NCBI GenBank assembly: GCA_013288885.1
Contig: JABDBA010000007.1
Location: 1-64,000, forward strand
From: Gammaproteobacteria bacterium
Lineage (GTDB): Bacteria; Pseudomonadota; Gammaproteobacteria; JABDBA01
Reading direction: 5' to 3'
Length of the DNA: 64,000 nt
The notes below the pieces were generated by a model, which saw nothing but the letters and a program-made list of their open reading frames with translations, was not told the origin of the DNA and did no database searches. The first letter of the stretch is position 1, and every line of letters begins with the position of its first letter. Positions 27,934 to 37,228 of this stretch are shown here, in pieces. A program made the translations under genes and the position numbers.

Positions 27934-29670
27934 ATGAGCCTAATTCCCCGTTCTTTTATCAATGAAATCCTAGCCCGCTGCGATGTGGTCGAGATTATCG
28001 ATGCTCGCGTTCCTCTGAAGAAGAAAGGCAATAACCATACGGCTTGCTGCCCCTTCCATAATGAAAAAACCCCCTCATTTACCGTCAGTGCTACTAAGCA
28101 GTTCTATCACTGTTTTGGCTGTGGGGCGAACGGCAACGCTATCGGCTTTTTGATGGACTATGAGCATCTGAGCTTTGTAGAAGCCGTAGAGCAATTAGCT
28201 TCTCAGTTAGGTATGGAAGTGCCGCGAGAAGCGAAAGGTGAAACTAAATCGGTTGCTGCTGCCATTGCGCCTGATCTTTATCAATTGCTCGAACAAGTGG
28301 CGCGATTTTATAAAAATCAATTATCTTCAAATCAAGTTGCAGTTAACTATCTCAAACAACGCGGGTTGACTGGCGAAATCGCCAAAGATTTTATGATTGG
28401 TTATAGCCCTGATAGTTGGGACAGCGTCTATCAAAAATTTGGTACTAACAAAGAGGCTATCGAATCATTATTAATCGCAGGCTTACTGATTAAAAAACAA
28501 GAAGGTAATGGATATTATGATCGTTTTCGCGATCGTATCATGTTTCCCATTCGTGATCGGCGTGGGCGAGTGATTGGTTTTGGTGGGCGCATTTTAGAAA
28601 AAGGCGAACCCAAATATCTTAATTCACCTGAGACACCGGTATTTCATAAAGGCAGTGAGCTGTATGGTTTGCATGAAGCATTGCAAACCGATCGTAATAT
28701 CAATAAATTAATAGTAGTCGAAGGTTATATGGATGTAGTAGCGCTTGCGCAATATGGTATTCGCAATGCCGTAGCCACGTTAGGCACTGCAACCACAGCA
28801 GATCATATCCAACGTTTATTTCGTGTAGTACAAGAAGTGATATTTTGTTTTGACGGTGATAGAGCAGGGCAAGCAGCGGCGTGGAAAGCATTAGAAGTAA
28901 CCTTACCTTTATTGCAAGACGGTTGGCAAGTGCGCTTTTTATTATTACCCGAAGGTGAAGACCCTGATAGCATGGTGCGCAAAGAAGGCCAAGAAAATTT
29001 TATAGAACGTGTCAACAATGCCAGTTCATTGGCCGATTTTTTATTTGCAACACTCAGTCAATCGATCGATTTAACCACAGCAGAAGGCAAAGCGCGTTTA
29101 GCTAAATTAGCTGTGCCATTAATTAATAAATTACCCGCAGGCGTATTTCAACAGCTTTTATTTGAACGTCTTGCTAATCGTGTGCGTATGGATGTAGGCA
29201 TATTGCGCAATGTGACGAAAGCCCCAGCACAGCGTTTAACGACGCCCGTTTCAATCAGACAAAATAATATTACGCGTTTATCACCCATGCGCTTAGCGAT
29301 TGCATTGCTTATTCAAAATCCCACTATCATTCATTCGATGCCAGAAGGTGTTGAATATGAACATACTGTATTGCCTGGTAGTACATTATTGCAAGAATTA
29401 ATGAGTGTGATTACAGAATCAAAAGATCTTAGCACGGGTGCTTTATTAGAATATTGGCGCGATCGACCTGAACAAGATTATTTAGCAAAACTTGCCGCTT
29501 GGGAAATTAATATACCGCAAGAAGGAATCGAACAAGAATTTCTCGGCACATTAGCACGCTTGCAACAATTACAACGCGAAAATCAAATGGAAGCATTATT
29601 GCAAAAAGGTAATTTAACCGAAGAAGAACGGCAACTTCTGCAAACCTTATTGGCGACGAGTAAGGCTTAA
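27934..29670 (+). CDS. dnaG: DNA primase
   Basis: Makes RNA primers at the replication fork. The 578 residues contain the CHC2 zinc ribbon (Cys39, His42, Cys60, Cys63), the RNA polymerase domain with TOPRIM motifs VEGYMDVVAL and CFDGDRAGQAAAWKA, and a C-terminal DnaB-interacting helical domain. Length is normal. In most relatives rpoD follows; here the next gene is the convergent serB, which overlaps its 3' end by 24 bases. Confidence 0.96.
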   Translation: MSLIPRSFINEILARCDVVEIIDARVPLKKKGNNHTACCPFHNEKTPSFTVSATKQFYHCFGCGANGNAIGFLMDYEHLSFVEAVEQLASQLGMEVPREAKGETKSVAAAIAPDLYQLLEQVARFYKNQLSSNQVAVNYLKQRGLTGEIAKDFMIGYSPDSWDSVYQKFGTNKEAIESLLIAGLLIKKQEGNGYYDRFRDRIMFPIRDRRGRVIGFGGRILEKGEPKYLNSPETPVFHKGSELYGLHEALQTDRNINKLIVVEGYMDVVALAQYGIRNAVATLGTATTADHIQRLFRVVQEVIFCFDGDRAGQAAAWKALEVTLPLLQDGWQVRFLLLPEGEDPDSMVRKEGQENFIERVNNASSLADFLFATLSQSIDLTTAEGKARLAKLAVPLINKLPAGVFQQLLFERLANRVRMDVGILRNVTKAPAQRLTTPVSIRQNNITRLSPMRLAIALLIQNPTIIHSMPEGVEYEHTVLPGSTLLQELMSVITESKDLSTGALLEYWRDRPEQDYLAKLAAWEINIPQEGIEQEFLGTLARLQQLQRENQMEALLQKGNLTEEERQLLQTLLATSKA

Positions 29671-30330
29671 ACAATCTAGCAATCGCAGCATTGATGGTTC
29701 AGTAATATAATACTGACAAAGCCGTTTTATGTTTTCGCGGTAAAACGCGCCACCATAGCCAATAAAGCGTGTCACCATATCATAAACTTCATAATCTGAG
29801 AGACCATCACCCACAAAAGCAATGTTTTGATGTTTTTGTTTTATTTGCTGCACGATAATGCGTTTGCCATTAGCGTGTGTCAACGGTGAATTATGATCAA
29901 AATCTTTATAATCACCATTATCATCAAAATAAACATCCACCGCAAAAATATTTTCAGCAGGGATATTTAATAATTTTCCAAAGCCCTCGACGGCAGGATA
30001 TAAACCTGCCGATACAATATAAATATTTTTTTGCAATGATTGCAGCGTTTTTATAACGTGTAATAAATCAGGTGCTTTATGATCAAAATAAGTTTGTGCA
30101 AGTTTAGTTACTTGCTGGGCAGTCGGTAAAACTAAATCAAGGCGTTGTTGATAAAGTTCAGGGCTCATACCGATACTGCCCATGGCGGCGGCGGTTAATT
30201 GTGCGACTTGTTCGCCGACGCCATTTTCTTTGGCAAGTTCATCTATACCTTCAATGTGGCTTAAAGTGCCATCGCAGTCGAAGATGATGGTGTCGAGTGA
30301 AGTTGACGGAACTGGTTTATTTATTGTCAT
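29647..30330 (-). CDS. serB: phosphoserine phosphatase-like HAD hydrolase
   Basis: Predicted to dephosphorylate phosphoserine to serine. The 227 residues have HAD motif I FDCDGTLSHIEG, motif II IVSAGLYPAV, a conserved Lys in HANGKRIIVQ, and motif III FVGDGLSDYEV. The neighbours serC and serA supply the other two steps, which supports this over other HAD functions. ATG at 30330 is preferred over an upstream TTG at 30342. It begins four bases after the PemK toxin stop codon, so it is read from the toxin-antitoxin transcript or a promoter inside it. Confidence 0.82.
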   Translation of the reverse strand: MTINKPVPSTSLDTIIFDCDGTLSHIEGIDELAKENGVGEQVAQLTAAAMGSIGMSPELYQQRLDLVLPTAQQVTKLAQTYFDHKAPDLLHVIKTLQSLQKNIYIVSAGLYPAVEGFGKLLNIPAENIFAVDVYFDDNGDYKDFDHNSPLTHANGKRIIVQQIKQKHQNIAFVGDGLSDYEVYDMVTRFIGYGGAFYRENIKRLCQYYITEPSMLRLLDCLSLTRRQ

Positions 30331-30334
30331 CAGG

Positions 30335-30670
30335 TTAACCAATTATTTCATTAAGTCCTGCTATTGCTTTATCAAGCATTTCTAGGGGTAAGGTTCCAAT
30401 TTTTTTGCCGAGTCTTTCTGTAGATAATATACGTATTTGGCTTATCTTGAGCCAAGAGCGCTTGGGTAAATTATGAGATGGTATTTCTAAATTGAGAGGA
30501 AACCCCGCACGCGGTTGCTGGGATGTTAAAGCCATAGCAATCACTGTTCCTGACCGTTGGTTAAATATTTCATGGCTAATAATTAATACAGGACGCCGAC
30601 CTGATTGCTCATGTCCTTGTGTGGGATCTAAATTAGCCCAATAAATATCACCTCTTAATAATCTGGCCAT
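30335..30670 (-). CDS. PemK/MazF family toxin
   Basis: A 111-residue type II toxin, expected to be a sequence-specific mRNA endoribonuclease. Seen: the N-terminal strand LLRGDIYWANLDPTQGHEQSGRRPVLIIS, which includes the RG/RRP signature, then MALTSQQPRAGFPL (the S/T-x-x-x-R catalytic area) and LKISQIRILSTERL. The start overlaps the end of the antitoxin gene by 16 bases, the usual coupled arrangement. Confidence 0.9.
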   Translation of the reverse strand: MARLLRGDIYWANLDPTQGHEQSGRRPVLIISHEIFNQRSGTVIAMALTSQQPRAGFPLNLEIPSHNLPKRSWLKISQIRILSTERLGKKIGTLPLEMLDKAIAGLNEIIG

Positions 30671-30897
30671 CCGGTGAAATCCTCAGCTAAGCCTTCATCG
30701 GCTATAGCACGTTCAATTTTGGGGTCTATTTTAGCGCATTCGCGTGCCAATCGAGTATGCTCTAAGCGATTCATACGTTCCTGTAAAGCTTGTTGTATCG
30801 CTTGACTTCGATTTTTAAACAAATGCTGTTTAACTAACTCATCTAGCTTATGTAAAATAGTGCTATCTAGTGAAATAGCGATTTTAGCGACACTCAT
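30655..30897 (-). CDS. ribbon-helix-helix antitoxin of the PemK-type module
   Basis: An 80-residue CopG/RHH-type antitoxin: MSVAKIAISLDSTILHKLDE forms the DNA-binding strand and first helix, KNRSQAIQQALQERM the second helix, and the acidic C-terminal tail (EDFTGWPDY) would bind the toxin. The start at 30897 is set by a strong AGGAGG eight bases upstream; an in-frame ATG at 30918 lies before that site. It should repress its own operon. Confidence 0.88.
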   Translation of the reverse strand: MSVAKIAISLDSTILHKLDELVKQHLFKNRSQAIQQALQERMNRLEHTRLARECAKIDPKIERAIADEGLAEDFTGWPDY

Positions 30898-30925
30898 AGG
30901 GAATGCCTCCTTATTCAATAATAGT

Positions 30926-30966
30926 GGTATTACTTTTTATCATACCAGAAATCTTAGTTTTTGCAA
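30926..30966 (-). promoter_or_regulatory. promoter and operator of the antitoxin-toxin-serB operon
   Basis: On the minus strand TTGCAA (30966-30961) and TATGAT (30944-30939) are 16 bases apart. An inverted repeat GGTAT...ATACC (30926-30946) covers the -10 box, a natural place for antitoxin autorepression. Confidence 0.5.
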
Positions 30967-31019
30967 GTCAAGGCATTAAAATTTCTCTTGTTTTGATATC
31001 GCTAATAAGACAAGATAAC

Positions 31020-31049
31020 GGTGGATTACGACCTACGGCCTAATCCACC
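31020..31049. repeat. GGTGGATTA/TAATCCACC inverted repeat
   Basis: Perfect 9-base arms (31020-31028, 31041-31049) with a 12-base centre, 30 bases ahead of serC. Sequences of this GGTGGATTA...TAATCCACCCTAC type are widespread REP-like elements in bacteria. Only one copy is in the window. Confidence 0.55.
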
Positions 31050-31078
31050 CTACATATACTCAAAGCAGAGGTATATCT

Positions 31079-32161
31079 ATGCACCGCACCTACAATTTTA
31101 GTGCTGGCCCGGCCATGTTGCCCACCGAGGTCTTACAACAAGCGCAAGCGGAAATGTTAGATTGGCATGGTTGTGGCATGTCGATAATGGAAGTGAGCCA
31201 CCGTGGCCCTGAATTCACTCAAGTGATGGAGCAGGCAGAAGCTGATTTGCGCGCGTTATTAGCCATCCCCCCCAATTATCATGTTTTATTTTTGTCCAGT
31301 GGGGCTACTTCGCAATTTTCTATGGTTCCTCTCAATCTTCTGGGAGCTAACAAATCTGCCGATTACATCAATACCGGGCAATGGTCAGAAAAAGCGATCG
31401 CAGAAGCCAAACGTTATGGTACGGTAAATATAGCAGCACACGCAGAAAAAACTCCATTAGTGCATATTCCCGCGCAAAATCATTGGAAGCTTAATGCGAA
31501 TGCGGCTTATGTTCATTATACGCCGAATGAAACTATCGATGGCGTAGAGTTTCATTGGATCCCTAAAACTGGCAAAGTACCTTTGGTGGCCGACATGTCT
31601 TCGACACTATTATCGCGCCCCATTGATGTGAGTGCGTTTGGAATAATTTATGCCGGTGCGCAAAAAAATATTGGCCCTGCGGGTTTAACGATTGTGATCA
31701 TTCGTGATGATCTTTTGCAAGAACCGATCGCGGCTACGCCGATTTTATATAATTATCGCATTCAAGCAGAAAATAAATCTTGTTATAACACACCTGCGAC
31801 TTATAGTTGGTATTTAGCAGGTTTAGTATTTGCTTGGTTGAAGAAGCAGGGTGGTTTGCAAGTAATGGCAGCGCGTAATCAAGGTAAAGCCGATAAATTG
31901 TATAAATATATAGATGGCAGTGATTTTTATAGTAACAAGGTGCGTGTTGATTCTCGCTCGTGGATGAATGTGCCGTTTAGTTTGCAAAATCCAGAATTAG
32001 ACAAAAAGTTTTTGGCAGAAGCAGAGCAAGCAGGTTTGATGAATTTGAAAGGACATCGATTAGTAGGTGGAATGCGCGCGAGTATTTATAATGCTATGCC
32101 AGAAGCGGGTGTGGATGCGTTGATAGAGTTTATGAAAAATTTTGCGGGGAGCAATAAATAA
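31079..32161 (+). CDS. serC: phosphoserine aminotransferase
   Basis: PLP enzyme converting 3-phosphohydroxypyruvate to phosphoserine (also used in pyridoxine synthesis). The 360 residues start with the family motif YNFSAGPAMLPTEVL, include SSGATSQFSMVPLNLL for phosphate binding, and the PLP lysine in IYAGAQKNIGPAGLTIV. Length matches E. coli SerC (362). serA follows after two bases, so the pair is one operon. Confidence 0.96.
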   Translation: MHRTYNFSAGPAMLPTEVLQQAQAEMLDWHGCGMSIMEVSHRGPEFTQVMEQAEADLRALLAIPPNYHVLFLSSGATSQFSMVPLNLLGANKSADYINTGQWSEKAIAEAKRYGTVNIAAHAEKTPLVHIPAQNHWKLNANAAYVHYTPNETIDGVEFHWIPKTGKVPLVADMSSTLLSRPIDVSAFGIIYAGAQKNIGPAGLTIVIIRDDLLQEPIAATPILYNYRIQAENKSCYNTPATYSWYLAGLVFAWLKKQGGLQVMAARNQGKADKLYKYIDGSDFYSNKVRVDSRSWMNVPFSLQNPELDKKFLAEAEQAGLMNLKGHRLVGGMRASIYNAMPEAGVDALIEFMKNFAGSNK

Positions 32162-32163
32162 TC

Positions 32164-33333
32164 ATGTACAAAATCCAAACTCTGAATGCCATTGACTCTA
32201 TTGGGTTAAAATTATTTCCAACTGATTTATATCAAGTCGCAGATAATGTTACAGATCCCGACGCTATTCTATTACGCTCAACTTCTCTGCACGAAAAAAC
32301 GTTAGCAAATACGGTAAAAGTTATTGCACGTGCAGGGGCAGGCGTCAATAATATTCCGGTGGATAAGATGACTAAGCTGGGAATTCCAGTATTGAATACG
32401 CCAGGTGCGAATTCCAATGCGGTCAAAGAATTAGTTATTGCTGGTATGTTGATTGCCTGTCGCAACTTGTGCCAAGCTTGGAATTACGTACGACAACTCA
32501 ACGGCGACGACGCTGCGTTAAATGTTGCCGTAGAGCGTGATAAAAAACAATTTGCTGGTTTTGAATTGCCCGGTAAAACGTTAGGCGTGGTCGGCCTTGG
32601 CAATGTAGGTGTGAAAGTCGCTAATACGGCGCTAGCTTTAGGAATGCGAGTGATTGGTTATGATCCAACGATCACTATTAAACGTGCGTGGGAATTGTCT
32701 TCGAGCGTAGAAGAGATTAATAATCTGGATGATTTAATCAAGCAAGCGGATTTTATTAGTTTGCATGTTCCATTGGTAGCAGAAACAAAACATCTCATCA
32801 ATGCAGGGCGTTTAAAGATTGCGAAAAAAGGTGTGATACTGCTTAATTTCGCACGCGATAGCATTGTTGACGAAATAGCATTACATGCTGCGCTTGATAA
32901 TGGGCAGGTTGCAAGTTATGTCTGTGATTTCCCCAGCGCGCAATTAAAAGATCATCCACGTGTGATTTGTTTGCCGCATCTAGGTGCTTCAACCAGAGAG
33001 GCGGAAGAAACTTGCGCCATCATGGCCGTGAAGCAATTGCGTGATTATCTTGAAAACGGCACGATCATGTACTCGGTAAATTTCCCCAGCGTAGAAATGC
33101 CCTTTAATAAAGGAACGCGTTTAACGATCGCCAATGCCAATGTTCCTAGCATGGTCGCGCAGATTTCTACAAAATTGGCAGCCGCGCAGTTAAATATTAT
33201 GGATCTACTCAATAAATCGCGCGATGAAATTGCTTACACATTGATAGATGTTGATGGTGCCGTCAATGATACACTCATCAAAGAAATTGCAGCCATTGAA
33301 GGCGTGATTCAAATCAGGCGGCTGGTGAAGTGA
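32164..33333 (+). CDS. serA: D-3-phosphoglycerate dehydrogenase
   Basis: NAD-dependent first step of serine synthesis. The 389 residues have a substrate domain with ARAGAGVNNIPVD, the NAD fold with VVGLGNVGVKVANTA, the Arg/Glu/His catalytic set around NFARDSIVDEIAL and CLPHLGASTREAEE, and a C-terminal ACT domain (about 320-389) that usually binds serine as inhibitor. Shorter than E. coli SerA (410) but complete. Co-transcribed with serC. Confidence 0.93.
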   Translation: MYKIQTLNAIDSIGLKLFPTDLYQVADNVTDPDAILLRSTSLHEKTLANTVKVIARAGAGVNNIPVDKMTKLGIPVLNTPGANSNAVKELVIAGMLIACRNLCQAWNYVRQLNGDDAALNVAVERDKKQFAGFELPGKTLGVVGLGNVGVKVANTALALGMRVIGYDPTITIKRAWELSSSVEEINNLDDLIKQADFISLHVPLVAETKHLINAGRLKIAKKGVILLNFARDSIVDEIALHAALDNGQVASYVCDFPSAQLKDHPRVICLPHLGASTREAEETCAIMAVKQLRDYLENGTIMYSVNFPSVEMPFNKGTRLTIANANVPSMVAQISTKLAAAQLNIMDLLNKSRDEIAYTLIDVDGAVNDTLIKEIAAIEGVIQIRRLVK

Positions 33334-33345
33334 AATAGAGGTTTT

Positions 33346-33768
33346 TTATAACAATGATACCTTAACCTCTTGGGCTGCTTTTTTAAGCTTTACATCCAAA
33401 GTCGCAAGAGGAATTTTTTCACGCAAGGCAAGTTCAAGATAGGAGGCATCATAAACAGTTATATGTAGTTCACGCGCTAATTCCAATGTCGATCGCGTGG
33501 CATGAAGAATAGTTTGATCATCGACAATAATAGGTAATAAACCCAATAAATCTAAAAAACATGATGATTGTATTTTAGTTAAACGTTTTTTATTTTCAGC
33601 TGACCAAAGAATGTTTGCCACTTCCAATGGCCAAAGGCTAGGTACTTTAGCTTCTGCATGTTCTAACATTTCTTGCACTTTAAGTGTATAAGGAGTTTCT
33701 TCGTCAGGAAAACACCATGCCATGGTAAGTGAACAATCGAGTACAAAACTGTCTATTTTTTTAGACAT
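33346..33768 (-). CDS. PIN domain toxin (VapC-type)
   Basis: A 140-residue PIN-domain ribonuclease. Acidic residues expected at the active site are seen in FVLDCSLTMAWCFPDE (Asp11), PLEVANIL (Glu), and VYDASYLELAL and ATLDVKL (Asp). The gene begins two bases after the Phd-type antitoxin stop codon, and faces serA with a 12-base gap. Confidence 0.88.
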   Translation of the reverse strand: MSKKIDSFVLDCSLTMAWCFPDEETPYTLKVQEMLEHAEAKVPSLWPLEVANILWSAENKKRLTKIQSSCFLDLLGLLPIIVDDQTILHATRSTLELARELHITVYDASYLELALREKIPLATLDVKLKKAAQEVKVSLL

Positions 33769-33770
33769 GC

Positions 33771-34019
33771 TTATTTTCTTCCTTCATCACGCATTGCTAA
33801 TATCTCTTTAAGAGTAATTTTACCGCGCCCAATTTCTTTGCTGAGTAGGCGCATTTCACGAATAACATTTCGAGCATCGCTATGTTGTGTTTTAATGGGT
33901 ACTAGCATTACCACCTTATGGCCATGCTTTGATATTGCTACGCTTTCCTGATTTTTAATAACCTCATTAATCAGATTAGAAAGGTGCGTTTTGGCTTCGA
34001 ATAAACTGACGCTTCTCAT
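33771..34019 (-). CDS. Phd/YefM family antitoxin
   Basis: An 82-residue antitoxin: MRSVSLFEAKTHLSNLINEV and the SKHGHKVVMLVP strand form the Phd/YefM DNA-binding fold, and the rest is the toxin-binding tail. The ATG follows a strong AGGAGG. It forms a two-gene operon with the PIN toxin and has a clear promoter with repeated ACTAGT sites. Confidence 0.9.
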   Translation of the reverse strand: MRSVSLFEAKTHLSNLINEVIKNQESVAISKHGHKVVMLVPIKTQHSDARNVIREMRLLSKEIGRGKITLKEILAMRDEGRK

Positions 34020-34034
34020 ACATGCCTCCTTATG

Positions 34035-34078
34035 ACTAGTTAAGGACTAGTTTATATTAATTGAGTAGCCCTAGTCAA
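34035..34078 (-). promoter_or_regulatory. promoter and operator of the Phd/PIN module
   Basis: On the minus strand TTGACT (34078-34073) and TATAAA (34056-34051) are 16 bases apart. Two palindromic ACTAGT hexamers (34046-34051 and 34035-34040) lie 11 bases apart, on and just after the -10 box, as expected for an antitoxin operator. Confidence 0.7.
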
Positions 34079-34088
34079 GCCTTTGCAA

Positions 34089-36218
34089 CTACCCCCGCGC
34101 AAACGGTGGTAAGCTTTTAAGCAGCAAGCGACCATACGGTTTGCTGATTAAACGCGTATCTAAAATAGTAACTTGGCCAGTGTCGGTTTCTGTGCGGATT
34201 AAACGGCCCACAGCTTGGGTCAGTTTGATGCAAGCGGCGGGGAGAGTCATTTCAGTGAATGGATTTCTGCCGCGTTGCGTCATCCATTCCGCTAATGTTT
34301 GGGTAACGGGATCATCGGGCACGGCAAAAGGGAGCTTAGCAATAATCAAATGATTGCAGGCATTGCCGGGTAAATCTAAACCTTCGGCAAATGATGCAAG
34401 GCCAAATAAAATACTCGGTTTATTTTCTTCAATACGCGCGAAATGATTCTTGAGTAATTGATCTTTCGCTTGTTTACCTTGAATCAGTAATAATCTTCGT
34501 AAATTAACCGGCAGTTGCTGCGCTACTTCATGCATTTGTTTCCAGGATGAAAATAAAACGAGAGCACCATTGCCGCCTTCCAATGATAACATCGTAGGGA
34601 GCAGGGCGATGATTTCCTCAGTATGTGCTTGTGGATCTTTAGGATCAGATTTCATCGGCGGAATAGTTAATTTGCCTTGTGTTTGAAAATCAAAAGGGGA
34701 ATCTAGAGCAATACTGGTAGTTTGTGGATATTCATTCAGCCCGGTTTCCGCTAATAATAATTTAAAAGAACCTAACGATCGTAAAGTCGCAGACGTTAGT
34801 ACTGCGCCGGCAATACGGCACCAAAATCTTTCGGCTAATATTTTTGCAGCGCTCACAGGTGAGGCGCTGATGGTATATTCTAATTGTTCGCGCTGATTTT
34901 TATGAATTTGCCAGGTTGCGGTGATCCATTTCGCAATGGGTGGTTTATCAGCAGTGCTGTTTTCAGTAAATAATGTCCATACCGCGACTAAATTTTCCAT
35001 GCGACCAATCAGAAAACCTAAATCGGATAATGCACGATCATGCTGTGATGTTACTCTGGGATCGGTTTCAATCGCTTTATTTCTGCGTAGTTTTTCTTGC
35101 AAATTAGCCAGTGTGGTATGTAATAAGCGTGTTGCTGTTTTTAAATTATCACAAATGGGAGATAACCCTGCAGGAATATTGCCAAACTTAAAGCGCATCA
35201 CACCTGAATTATTAGATGTATCATTATACAGTCGTAGCTCAGGGAAATTTTCAATCGCACGATTAAAATCTTGTAAATTAGTAGCCAACATTTCAGCTAA
35301 GTTAGTAATATTTTCCAGTGACGATTTATCTTTGAGCAATGTCATTGCCTTGCTGACCGTGAGGCCTATTTTTTCCAACCACACTAACGTGCCTTGGATG
35401 GAATGAGCAGCAGCAAATTGTTGAATCGCTTTATCGGCTAAATGATGTGCTTCGTCGAGGCAATAAAATGTTTCACTCGGTTCTGGCAAAATCACACCGC
35501 CGCCCATCGCCATATCCGCTAATAACAAATCATGATTGGCAATAATAATATCTACTTCTTCCAACTTAGCGCGTGCCGCAAAAAAAGGACAACGCGAAAA
35601 ATCGGCGCAATCGCGTTTGGTGCAACCATGTCGATCATTGGTAATCGGTATCCAGGTTGCATCGCTGATAGGTTTAGCCAAACTATCTCGGTCTCCTGAC
35701 CACGTTCCAGCGGATAATTCCGCAAACATTTGCATTAAGGCTTCTTTGCTGGATGAATTATTTTCATTTTCCGTCATAAAATCGCTTTGTACGGGACTAG
35801 TCGCGCGCAAGCGGAGACGAGAAGTACACACATAACGACCACGGCCTTTTGCAATTGCGTATGAAATATCTAGGCCAGCATGTTTTGCTAAAAAAGGAAT
35901 GTCTTTATTAGCGAGTTGTTCTTGCAAAGTAACCGTGGCGCTAGCAACTACTAATTGTTTGTCGAGCGCTTTAGCAACGATAACCGCAGGCAATAAATAA
36001 CCTAAACTTTTACCCACCCCGGTGGGGCCTTCGATGACCAGAATAGATTCACCTTGTTGTTGCGTTTGTTCTCCATTAACGATGGATTGATCAATAAACT
36101 TAGTGTTGGCAAACGTTGTCGCTACCGCATTGATCATTTCTAATTGGGCGGCACGATGTTTGTAACCTGGTAGATGTTTGGCAATATTGGCGAGGGCTTG
36201 TTCGATTTTTTTTAGCAT
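34089..36218 (-). CDS. dinG: DinG-family ATP-dependent DNA helicase
   Basis: XPD-like 5'-3' helicase of superfamily 2, 709 residues. Walker A IEGPTGVGKSLGYLLPA (about 55-72), the iron-sulfur cysteines in YVCTSRLRL and GCTKRDCADFSRCPFF, the DEAH box FYCLDEAHHLAD, and motif VI QAVGRLIRTETDTG are present. Length is close to E. coli DinG (716). It may act in resolving R-loops and replication conflicts. It lies 11 bases after the second fabH and could be co-transcribed with it. Confidence 0.9.
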   Translation of the reverse strand: MLKKIEQALANIAKHLPGYKHRAAQLEMINAVATTFANTKFIDQSIVNGEQTQQQGESILVIEGPTGVGKSLGYLLPAVIVAKALDKQLVVASATVTLQEQLANKDIPFLAKHAGLDISYAIAKGRGRYVCTSRLRLRATSPVQSDFMTENENNSSSKEALMQMFAELSAGTWSGDRDSLAKPISDATWIPITNDRHGCTKRDCADFSRCPFFAARAKLEEVDIIIANHDLLLADMAMGGGVILPEPSETFYCLDEAHHLADKAIQQFAAAHSIQGTLVWLEKIGLTVSKAMTLLKDKSSLENITNLAEMLATNLQDFNRAIENFPELRLYNDTSNNSGVMRFKFGNIPAGLSPICDNLKTATRLLHTTLANLQEKLRRNKAIETDPRVTSQHDRALSDLGFLIGRMENLVAVWTLFTENSTADKPPIAKWITATWQIHKNQREQLEYTISASPVSAAKILAERFWCRIAGAVLTSATLRSLGSFKLLLAETGLNEYPQTTSIALDSPFDFQTQGKLTIPPMKSDPKDPQAHTEEIIALLPTMLSLEGGNGALVLFSSWKQMHEVAQQLPVNLRRLLLIQGKQAKDQLLKNHFARIEENKPSILFGLASFAEGLDLPGNACNHLIIAKLPFAVPDDPVTQTLAEWMTQRGRNPFTEMTLPAACIKLTQAVGRLIRTETDTGQVTILDTRLISKPYGRLLLKSLPPFARG

Positions 36219-36229
36219 GGAGAGTTGTT

Positions 36230-37228
36230 TTAACTGTTATACTGCCACTTCACATAAATGGCCCCCCAAGAAAACCCAGCACCGAAGGCAGCAAGAATTA
36301 AATTATCGCCTTTATGCAATTGTTTTTCCCATTCCCATAAACAAAGTGGGATAGTGCCGTTAGTGGTATTGCCGTATTTTTGAATGTTCAACATGACTTT
36401 GCTATCGTCTAAGCCCATGCGTTTGGCAGTAGCATCAATAATACGTTTGTTGGCCTGATGTGGCACTAACCACGCAATATCTTTTCCTGCAAGATTATTT
36501 TTTTCCATAATCTCTGCAGAAACGTCGGCCATATTAGTGATCGCTGCTTTAAAAACAGGGTTACCGTTTTGATACACAAAATGTTCGCGCGCGTTCACTG
36601 TTTCGATAGAAGCTGGTTTAATCGAGCCACCGGCTTTCATATGCAAAAATTCACAACCCGCGCCATCCGTTTTTAAAATGGAATCGATAATGCCAAAGCC
36701 TTCAGTGTTTGGTTCTAATAACACTGCACCCGCACCATCACCAAAGATCACACAGGTTTCGCGATTAGTGTAATCAATGATCGATGACATTTTATCAGCG
36801 CCAATGATCAATATTTTTTTATAACCACCTGCTTCGATGAATTTTGAACCGGTCACTAAAGCGTATAAAAAACCAGAACACGCTGCCATGAGATCAAAAC
36901 TAAAGGCATTTTTTGCACCCAGTTTATCCGCAACCGTGCATGCCATAGCAGGGAAAGGCATATCGGGCGTTGCTGTCGCGCAAATGATTGCATCAATCTC
37001 TAATGGGTCTATCTTTTTTTTAGCTAATAAATCTTTGGCCGCTTTAACGGCCATAAAAGAAGTGCCCAAACCTTCGCCTTTTAAAATGCGGCGTTCTTTG
37101 ATACCTGTACGCGTGGTAATCCATTCGTCTGTGGTATCGACCATTTTTTCTAATTCTTGATTAGTCAACACATAATCAGGCACCCAGCCACAAACGCCGG
37201 TAATACACGCAGTTATTTTTTTCATCAT
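36230..37228 (-). CDS. second beta-ketoacyl-ACP synthase III, Bacteroidota-like
   Basis: A 332-residue KAS III enzyme with intact triad: Cys in [12 protein letters not shown], His in VPHQANKRI, Asn in [11 protein letters not shown]. Compared with the fab-cluster FabH it has the N-terminal form [20 protein letters not shown] and [20 protein letters not shown], and the extra segment [12 protein letters not shown], which I associate with Bacteroidota FabH. This suggests transfer, but no tree was made. The gene overlaps the deacetylase gene upstream by four bases, so the two are coupled. It might start unusual acyl chains or act in a side pathway. Confidence 0.88.
   Translation of the reverse strand: MMKKITACITGVCGWVPDYVLTNQELEKMVDTTDEWITTRTGIKERRILKGEGLGTSFMAVKAAKDLLAKKKIDPLEIDAIICATATPDMPFPAMACTVADKLGAKNAFSFDLMAACSGFLYALVTGSKFIEAGGYKKILIIGADKMSSIIDYTNRETCVIFGDGAGAVLLEPNTEGFGIIDSILKTDGAGCEFLHMKAGGSIKPASIETVNAREHFVYQNGNPVFKAAITNMADVSAEIMEKNNLAGKDIAWLVPHQANKRIIDATAKRMGLDDSKVMLNIQKYGNTTNGTIPLCLWEWEKQLHKGDNLILAAFGAGFSWGAIYVKWQYNS

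Noticed and set aside
30331..30342. TTG start for serB at 30342
   Set aside because: It would add four residues and overlap the toxin stop; the ATG at 30330 is sufficient.
31056..31065. TACTCAAAGC near serC as a remnant of the rne-leader repeat
   Set aside because: Only about ten bases match, which is too short to separate from chance.
35536..35835. 99-residue frame opposite dinG
   Set aside because: Lies antisense to the iron-sulfur region of DinG and has no independent support.
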